Below are positions 58,993-64,000 of a stretch of 64,000 nucleotides of DNA, in pieces. The notes under the pieces were generated by a model. That model saw only the letters and a list, made by a program, of their open reading frames with translations. It did no database searches and was not told the DNA's origin. The translations under genes and the position numbers were made by a program. The stretch is from NCBI RefSeq assembly GCF_900163755.1, contig NZ_FUKI01000092.1:1-64000 (forward strand), in the 5' to 3' direction. Source of the stretch: Crenothrix polyspora (GTDB lineage: Bacteria > Pseudomonadota > Gammaproteobacteria > Methylococcales > Methylomonadaceae). Position 1 is the stretch's first letter. Each line of letters opens with the position of its first letter.

Positions 58993-59913
58993 ATGACGCA
59001 AACCCTGTTACAAATGGCCGCGCTGATCGCCTGTGGCGCGGTTTGGCGCGCGCTACAACCTGGCAACTTATCTGCCGAACAAGTTCGGCCCGTGTTGACG
59101 ACTGTGGTGTATTATTTATTTTTACCCGCGATGGTATTAGAGGTGTTGTGGCGGTCAAATATTGGTATACAGTCGATTCAATATACCATCTTGGGTATGG
59201 CCGGTGTTTTTATGGGTCTGCTAAGCATGAGTTTACTGGGATTACTGTTTAAATTTAATCACAAAAAGCAGGGGGCCATGCTACTTGCAGCGGCTTTTTC
59301 CAATGTAACTTATTTGGGGTTACCGGTTCTGGAACAAACCTTTGGCGGATGGGCGCGATCAGTAGCCATACAAATTGATGTTTTTGCAATCGCGCCATTG
59401 GTGTTTACTTTGGGTATTGTGATAGCACGACATTTTGGTGAAGGTGCTACCGAACAGCATAAACCGGTGTTATCATTTTTAAACGCACCACCGTTTTGGG
59501 CAGCAGCAGTGGCGGTGCTACTCAACCTCAATCACGTTATTATGCCGACGGTATTGGCAGACATTTTGCAAAAATTATCCGCCGCCGTAGTGCCGTTAAT
59601 GCTATTTTCCTTAGGATTAGCTTTGAGTTGGTCAACGGTACGCTGCCGTAATCTGCCGTTTTTATTGCCGGTAGTTATCATTAAAATGCTATTGATGCCG
59701 TTGTTTTCATTATGGTTAGCGGGTTGGCTATGGTTTGATGCACCACATAAAGCAGCGGCGGTGTTGGAAATGGCAATGCCCAGCATGGTGGTCGGCATTA
59801 TTTTTTGTGATCGCTATCACTTAGACAGTGCGCTGTATGCCATGACAGTTACTGTAACAACAATACTCAGTTTCTTCACTTTGCCATTTTGGTATAGCGT
59901 ATTAACGCCTTAA
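58993..59913 (+). CDS. AEC-family transporter
   Basis: This 306-residue membrane protein has about ten helices in two five-helix halves, as in the auxin efflux carrier family. PVLTTVVYYLFLPAMVLEVLWRS near residue 35, AFSNVTYLGLPVLEQTFG near 104 (the conserved N-x-x-x-x-G-x-P motif), and FSLGLALSW near 213 mark the family. Bacterial members export small organic anions such as malate. The substrate is unknown. It is a single gene before cinA. Confidence 0.88.
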   Translation: MTQTLLQMAALIACGAVWRALQPGNLSAEQVRPVLTTVVYYLFLPAMVLEVLWRSNIGIQSIQYTILGMAGVFMGLLSMSLLGLLFKFNHKKQGAMLLAAAFSNVTYLGLPVLEQTFGGWARSVAIQIDVFAIAPLVFTLGIVIARHFGEGATEQHKPVLSFLNAPPFWAAAVAVLLNLNHVIMPTVLADILQKLSAAVVPLMLFSLGLALSWSTVRCRNLPFLLPVVIIKMLLMPLFSLWLAGWLWFDAPHKAAAVLEMAMPSMVVGIIFCDRYHLDSALYAMTVTVTTILSFFTLPFWYSVLTP

Positions 59914-59986
59914 ATCAAACGAGACACTCAGCTGCCCCGTTGAAAAATGAGGCTTCAATAATCACACTTACTATTAAGTTAACACT

Positions 59987-61231
59987 ATGAATCCATTACT
60001 GGAAATTTTTTCCCAGGGTGAAGAAATCATCCGAGGGCAAATCACCGATACCAACGCAACCTGGCTGTCGCAACATTCAGTACAACTGGGGTTTAATGTT
60101 GTTAGGCACACGGCGGTAGGGGATAAATTGGCAGACTTGGTGCTTTTGCTGCAAGAAATCGCCCAACGTGCCGACTGCTGCTTGTGTACGGGTGGCTTAG
60201 GGCCGACGACTGATGATCTAACCGCCGAAGCGGTAGCAAAAGCCTTCAACTTACCTTTATTATTTGATGACACTGCTTACGCGCAGATTAAACAATTTTT
60301 TGCGCACCGTGGCCGCGCCATGCCAGAGTCCAACAGCAAACAAGCCTGGTTACCCACGGGTGCAGAACGCTTAGATAATGACATGGGCACAGCACCTGGC
60401 TTTGCAGTTAAATTTCAGCGCTGCTGGTTTGCGTTTATGCCAGGCGTACCGTCCGAGATGCAACACATGTATTTGGCAAAAATTCTGCCAAGTTTAACGG
60501 GGCGATTTCAATTACACCCCGCACGATTAATCACCTTAAAAACTATCGGCATGGGCGAATCTGCCATACAAGAATGTATTGCCGGTGTTACGATTCCACA
60601 CGATGTGCAATTGGGCTTTCGAGCCGCAGAAGATGTGCAAGTTAAACTGTTATTTCCTTTTGCTTATTCAGAATTAATGCTGCGGCAATTAGTCGCCGAC
60701 ATTGCAGAGTGCTTGGCGGCGTGTGTGTATGCTATTGATGGATTGGGCGAGGAGTCCGGCGATTTGGTGGCGACATTGGACAAACTGATGCTCAGTGGCG
60801 GCCATCGTTTAGCCGTGTTAGAAACTGCCAGCCAAGGCCTGTTAGCGGCTAAGTGTCTGGGCATGGAGTGGTTGCTTAGCGCCAGCTATATACAGTCGTT
60901 GCCACGCGTGGCAACACAATTTTCTTTAGTGCCGATGACGGATGATATTATCGCATTTGCCAAAATCATTGCGCGGCATTTACAGCAGCAGCAAGGTGCT
61001 GATTTTGCCTTGGTACAATTATACGCGGAACAACGTGACATTTTGTGCGATAAAAATCAATCCATTATTGTACACACGGTATTATTGGCAGGGGATATGT
61101 ATCAACACGAAACTCATTCCATTGGCGGAACTTTGCAACGCAAACAAAAGCAAGCCGCGTTAATGTCGTTAGACGTGTTGCGCCGGTACTTCTTAACGCG
61201 CAAGCCAAATACATCAACCCAGTCACAGTAA
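59987..61231 (+). CDS. cinA: CinA-family protein with degenerate deamidase site
   Basis: This 414-residue protein has the N-terminal MoCF domain (COG1058, about 1-170) intact: GEEIIRGQITDTN, CTGGLGPTTDDLTAEAVA near 65, MGTAPGFAV and MPGVPSEM. The C-terminal CinA/PncC domain (about 255-410), which in other species deamidates nicotinamide mononucleotide, should contain ESCTGG near its start; here the equivalent reads ETASQGLLA, losing the Ser-Cys-Thr-Gly block, and no Y-S-N-x-x-K motif follows. I infer a catalytically dead or altered C-terminal domain. It converges on the EVE gene, 34 bp away. Confidence 0.85.
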   Translation: MNPLLEIFSQGEEIIRGQITDTNATWLSQHSVQLGFNVVRHTAVGDKLADLVLLLQEIAQRADCCLCTGGLGPTTDDLTAEAVAKAFNLPLLFDDTAYAQIKQFFAHRGRAMPESNSKQAWLPTGAERLDNDMGTAPGFAVKFQRCWFAFMPGVPSEMQHMYLAKILPSLTGRFQLHPARLITLKTIGMGESAIQECIAGVTIPHDVQLGFRAAEDVQVKLLFPFAYSELMLRQLVADIAECLAACVYAIDGLGEESGDLVATLDKLMLSGGHRLAVLETASQGLLAAKCLGMEWLLSASYIQSLPRVATQFSLVPMTDDIIAFAKIIARHLQQQQGADFALVQLYAEQRDILCDKNQSIIVHTVLLAGDMYQHETHSIGGTLQRKQKQAALMSLDVLRRYFLTRKPNTSTQSQ

Positions 61232-61265
61232 CTGTTTAGCAAAGACGTATAGCCATTAACAGCCA

Positions 61266-61739
61266 TCATTCCAAAGTAAGAATAAATTGCCATTGCTGCT
61301 GGCTAACCGGCATAATCGACAGCCGGTTACCGCGCTTTACCAAGGCCAAGCCCTCTAATTCTGGCCTGTCTTTAAGCTCTCTTAGCGTAATAGTACGCGA
61401 CAGCGTTTTAACGTATCTTACATCAACCATCATCCAACGTGGTTTAGTGTGGTCGCTTTTCGGATCAAAATGATGATCATCTGGGTCAAAGGCCGAAAAA
61501 TCAGGATAACCTTCTTTTACAACTTCCATAATGCCGACGATACCTGGTATCTCGCAATTGGAATGGTAAAAAAACACTAAATCACCACGCTTCATATCAT
61601 CGCGCATCATATTTCTGGCTTGATAATTACGCACACCATCCCAGTGTTCGGTTTGATTAGGTCGGTCACGCAAATTGTTAATACTGAAGGCATCGGGTTC
61701 AGACTTCATTAGCCAATAATTTTTTAAGGCAGCGGACAT
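61266..61739 (-). CDS. EVE domain protein
   Basis: This 157-residue protein is a single EVE (PUA-like) domain. YWLMKSEPDAFSINNL near the start, HWDGVRNYQARNMMRDDMKRGDLVFFYHSN (residues about 33-62) and PGIVGIMEVVKEGYPDFSAFDP are the family motifs. EVE domains bind modified bases in DNA or RNA; the housekeeping bacterial form has an unknown role. It is a single gene, converging on cinA. Confidence 0.93.
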   Translation of the reverse strand: MSAALKNYWLMKSEPDAFSINNLRDRPNQTEHWDGVRNYQARNMMRDDMKRGDLVFFYHSNCEIPGIVGIMEVVKEGYPDFSAFDPDDHHFDPKSDHTKPRWMMVDVRYVKTLSRTITLRELKDRPELEGLALVKRGNRLSIMPVSQQQWQFILTLE

Positions 61740-62089
61740 AGTAATTTTTAAAAAATAAAGTGTTAAGCAACGCCAATCGCTATCTTATAACACGGGCATT
61801 ACATATTGTTTTATACGGTGTGCGGTATTGATCTTGCATTTATTACTGCACTATATTCATTAAACTACCATAAAAAACAAATTGATAATAAAATATTTAC
61901 TTGCAGTTGGGTGCGCGGATTATTGCTCATGTATGCACACAATGATAATTTCGTAATGACGGCTAATTTTTATAAAAAATAGGTCATTTCATTGGGAACT
62001 TAAAATTAAGTGTACGGTCAGACTGGGCATACTTATCGGATATAAGCTTTCGTGGGCTTATTCGATATTCTCAGTTTATATGACTCCTC
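61740..62089. other. Intergenic gap upstream of the 62149 gene
   Basis: About 350 bp between the EVE gene and the next promoter. It is AT-rich with no repeat family member and no credible ORF. Confidence 0.4.
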
Positions 62090-62120
62090 TATAATCCCTC
62101 CAAAGTAGTCTCTTGGAGGG
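62090..62120 (+). promoter_or_regulatory. TATAAT and inverted repeat before the 62149 gene
   Basis: A perfect -10 TATAAT (62090-62095) is followed at once by an 8-bp inverted repeat, CCCTCCAA (62096-62103) and TTGGAGGG (62113-62120). The repeat would overlap the transcription start and could be an operator or a 5' leader hairpin. No matching repressor is identified. Confidence 0.5.
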
Positions 62121-62148
62121 TCTTTTAGCTGAACAGCAAGGATCTCCC

Positions 62149-62577
62149 GTGCGTAATATTTCTGCCATTGCCTTGCAATGCGCTCAATATGCCATTGAGG
62201 CTAATTTTTATGTATCCTTACTCATGATGTCGGTAGGTAGCCTGTTATCACTCACTGAAAATTACAGTATTTTTGAATTTAATGTCGATCTTTATGGCGA
62301 GCTGGCCAATAATCTACGATCTATTATGGCGTACTTGGCATTGACAGAAATTATGGTTTTTTTGTTTTGTTTTCTTACCAAACAATACCAACATTTTATT
62401 TTTGTAGGATTTTTTCTCATCGTCATGATCGGTTCAGTGCAATTTTATGGTGAGATAAACAGCATAGAAACAGACCCCAATCTTGATCTATGTCTTTTAT
62501 ACGCGGGTTTATCGCATATTTTATTCGGCACACTGGCTGTTTATAAAAATAAACGTATTTTAGAGTCCCCTAAATAA
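62149..62577 (+). CDS. Four-helix inner-membrane protein, unknown
   Basis: I start at the GTG at 62149 (AAGGAT 8 nt upstream), giving 142 residues with four hydrophobic helices (about 17-38, 55-78, 85-105, 112-135). The overall layout resembles the PsiE-type phosphate-starvation membrane proteins, but I cannot confirm it from motifs. A TTG 12 codons earlier is an alternative start. No operon partner is present. Confidence 0.6.
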   Translation: MRNISAIALQCAQYAIEANFYVSLLMMSVGSLLSLTENYSIFEFNVDLYGELANNLRSIMAYLALTEIMVFLFCFLTKQYQHFIFVGFFLIVMIGSVQFYGEINSIETDPNLDLCLLYAGLSHILFGTLAVYKNKRILESPK

Positions 62578-62787
62578 ATCTACCGAAGCGCTCAAGCCAA
62601 GCGGCATTTTGCCCCAGTTTAACTCAACAACCTCTAACCTGTGGTAACGTCTTTGCTTAAATTTCTGTAAGTATTCACTTCCCCATAACGTGCCCGTGAG
62701 AGTACGCTACGAAACGTAAAATCAGATAAATCCGTTAGCAATTCCTCTAAATTGTGCTTTTTTTGTCAGAATTTACTGGTTTTACAC

Positions 62788-63101
62788 AATTTATCCAAGT
62801 GAGCGAAAAACCCCGCCGCTTTAGGGCGAGGATGAAAACGACCCACACTGCAACAGACCGAACCCTTAAAAGGGTTTAGTCACTTGTTTAGTGCGGCTAT
62901 ATTCGCTACAATCAAGACTGCTGCTTAGGATCGCTACTATGACGGCAATCATGAAATCAACTGTCGGGCTGACGGAGCCAGTCTGTAAAGTGAACGATGC
63001 AACAATGCCGTTAGCAGCAGAAACCAGCAGGTAATAGCACTGTACGCCTGCTCCTTAGCAATAAGGAATCCCCTTGCTTTAGCTAGGGGAGGAAGTCGAT
63101 G
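62788..63101 (+). mobile_element. Repeat D copy 2: decayed IS200/IS605-type 3' end (no MITE B)
   Basis: This stretch matches repeat D copy 1 (6081-6495, minus strand), but without the 99-bp MITE B; the empty site reads CCTGCTCCTTAGCAATAAGG. The right end is a hairpin, GAATCCCCTTGCTTTAGC followed by TAGGGGAGGA, like IS200/IS605 right ends. A second similar hairpin lies at 62809-62834. In frame, NHEIN, ADGASL and SERCNN are shared with copy 1. There is no intact transposase or TnpB ORF. The identity is tentative. Confidence 0.5.
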
Positions 63102-63290
63102 CCATATTCTCTAAAAAATAAGCACGTTAATTTTAGGCCATTATCTGAACCATTCACTGTATTGTGCATTAGTATTGTAAGTTTTAATATTTTATAGTAT
63201 TTTGTCGATTGAGCCGAGCCGTCACCGCAATAATACGGCATCATTAAGCTCCCGTTTTTGCTATAACCTAAAATTAATGAGGAGAACTGA

Positions 63291-63497
63291 ATGGCGCAAA
63301 CATCGTGGTTATCGATAGTAAATTCTGTCATCGACTGGGTACAAAAACGCATAACCGAGCGCTCATCCTGGGATGGATTTACAATTATTGTCATCAGTAT
63401 TTTGGCGTTGATTGCATCCCCTCTCATAAAATACGCGGCGTGGATTGGCTTGGCCTACGGCGGTTGGAGTTTATGGAAAACAGAGAAAAAACTGTAA
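63291..63497 (+). CDS. Small membrane protein, unknown
   Basis: A 68-residue protein with a strong GAGGAGA ribosome binding site. The N-terminal amphipathic part (TSWLSIVNSVIDWVQKRITERSSW) is followed by one or two membrane helices (GFTIIVISILALIASPLIKYAAWIGLAY). I recognise no family. The next gene follows 73 bp later on the same strand, and both end before a terminator at 63925. Confidence 0.6.
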   Translation: MAQTSWLSIVNSVIDWVQKRITERSSWDGFTIIVISILALIASPLIKYAAWIGLAYGGWSLWKTEKKL

Positions 63498-63570
63498 AAT
63501 AATAATAATTGTTTCACGCTTATTGCTTAAACAAAAGCGTCTTTTAACCTGAGATGGAGATAACACTGCT

Positions 63571-63900
63571 ATGACGAAAGATGAAATTCAAGCTAAATTA
63601 CAAGAACATCTAACCAGCTTACAAGCTGACTTAGATGTTTTGCAAGCTAAAGCCGGTGACGCGACAGACGACCTTAAAGTAGAGCTCGATGAACAAATCG
63701 CTAACTTAAAAATTAAATTTTCAGAAGCTGAAGTTAAGTTTGATCAAATAAAAGACGCAACAGAAGAGGCTTTAAGCGGCCTTATTGCTGAAGCTGAAGG
63801 CCTATGGAACACAGTCAGCACCGAAGTAATGGAAGAAGTTGAAGAACACATAAGCAGCCCGACAGGGTTACTTGCCAAAATTAAAGCGCTATTTAGCTAA
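63571..63900 (+). CDS. Coiled-coil protein, unknown
   Basis: A 109-residue, acidic, almost entirely helical protein with heptad-like repeats (LQADLDVLQAKAGDATDDLKVELDEQIANLKIKF) and a short hydrophobic C-terminus (LLAKIKALFS). There are no Cys residues or signal peptide. GGAG precedes the ATG. It may be paired with the small membrane protein upstream. The function is unknown. Confidence 0.6.
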   Translation: MTKDEIQAKLQEHLTSLQADLDVLQAKAGDATDDLKVELDEQIANLKIKFSEAEVKFDQIKDATEEALSGLIAEAEGLWNTVSTEVMEEVEEHISSPTGLLAKIKALFS

Positions 63901-63924
63901 AGCCTGTAAAAATCAGTGATCACG

Positions 63925-63956
63925 GGTGGCGAATGCCTCTGCATTCGCTACCTTTT
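63925..63956 (+). terminator. Terminator of the 63291-63900 gene pair
   Basis: A 12-bp stem GGTGGCGAATGC / GCATTCGCTACC (one G-T pair) with a CTCT loop is followed by TTTT, 24 bp after the stop codon. Confidence 0.88.
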
Positions 63957-64000
63957 CAGAGACAGCCATTGTGCAATAACATGGTTCTGCAAGATATCAT

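Overview
The window reads as chromosomal DNA of a gammaproteobacterium, most likely a type I methanotroph or close relative (order Methylococcales). This is inferred from a pyrophosphate-type phosphofructokinase, a tartronate-semialdehyde reductase / hydroxypyruvate isomerase pair, the gammaproteobacterial hfq-hflX-hflK-hflC-hisZ-purA order, heavy-metal RND genes followed by a DUF3240 gene, and a high load of short palindromic repeats. No methane oxidation gene is present, so the genus cannot be fixed. Base composition is moderate and coding is dense on both strands.

Layout. 0.1-5.3 kb: a secreted dimethylformamidase-like protein, then the glmU-glmS amino-sugar operon. 5.3-6.6 kb: a repeat nest with no gene. 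6.6-9.5 kb: garR-hyi, a YfhL-type ferredoxin, coaD and a small SAP-like protein. 9.9-15.5 kb: a secreted metalloprotease with Fn3 repeats, clpB behind a textbook heat-shock promoter, and mscL. 16.1-24.3 kb: phoB-phoR, tsaC, pfp, rep, tRNA-Arg(CCG) and pabB. 25.0-35.2 kb: a secreted CotH-like protein, rimO, and the purA-hisZ-hflC-hflK-hflX-hfq cluster. 35.5-44.7 kb: a hydrolase, DUF445, methylthioadenosine salvage genes (deaminase and mtnA), a globin, a truncated TauE/SafE permease, dedA, pyrF, a MltD-like transglycosylase and two small envelope genes. 44.7-54.4 kb: a metal-homeostasis block with a ZnuD-like TonB receptor behind a perfect Zur-box palindrome, zur, a DUF2442 gene, and a five-gene heavy-metal RND efflux operon. 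54.6-64 kb: an OFA-family transporter, a nidogen-domain protein with a PEP-CTERM-like tail, an orphan HlyD-type adaptor, an AEC permease, a CinA protein with a degenerate deamidase site, an EVE protein and three small unassigned genes.

The most unusual content is the repeats. MITE A (125 bp, six copies, ends CAGCG...CGCTG, normally flanked by TA) and MITE B (99 bp, two copies, ends GGAACG...CGTTCC, 3-bp TNA target duplication) have unrelated termini but share one internal palindromic core. The window itself holds a filled/empty site comparison for each family: MITE A copy 5634-5758 sits in repeat E, of which an uninterrupted relative lies at 9781-9869; MITE B copy 6125-6223 sits in repeat D, of which an uninterrupted relative lies at 62788-63101. 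Repeat D looks like the decayed 3' end of an IS200/IS605-type tnpB element. Five of six MITE A copies lie within about 200 bp downstream of a stop codon, four of them behind genes for secreted accessory proteins.

Functionally, the zinc uptake receptor, its regulator and the efflux operon form the clearest joint module. The core genes are ordinary. I see no CRISPR array, prophage, complete transposase or rRNA.
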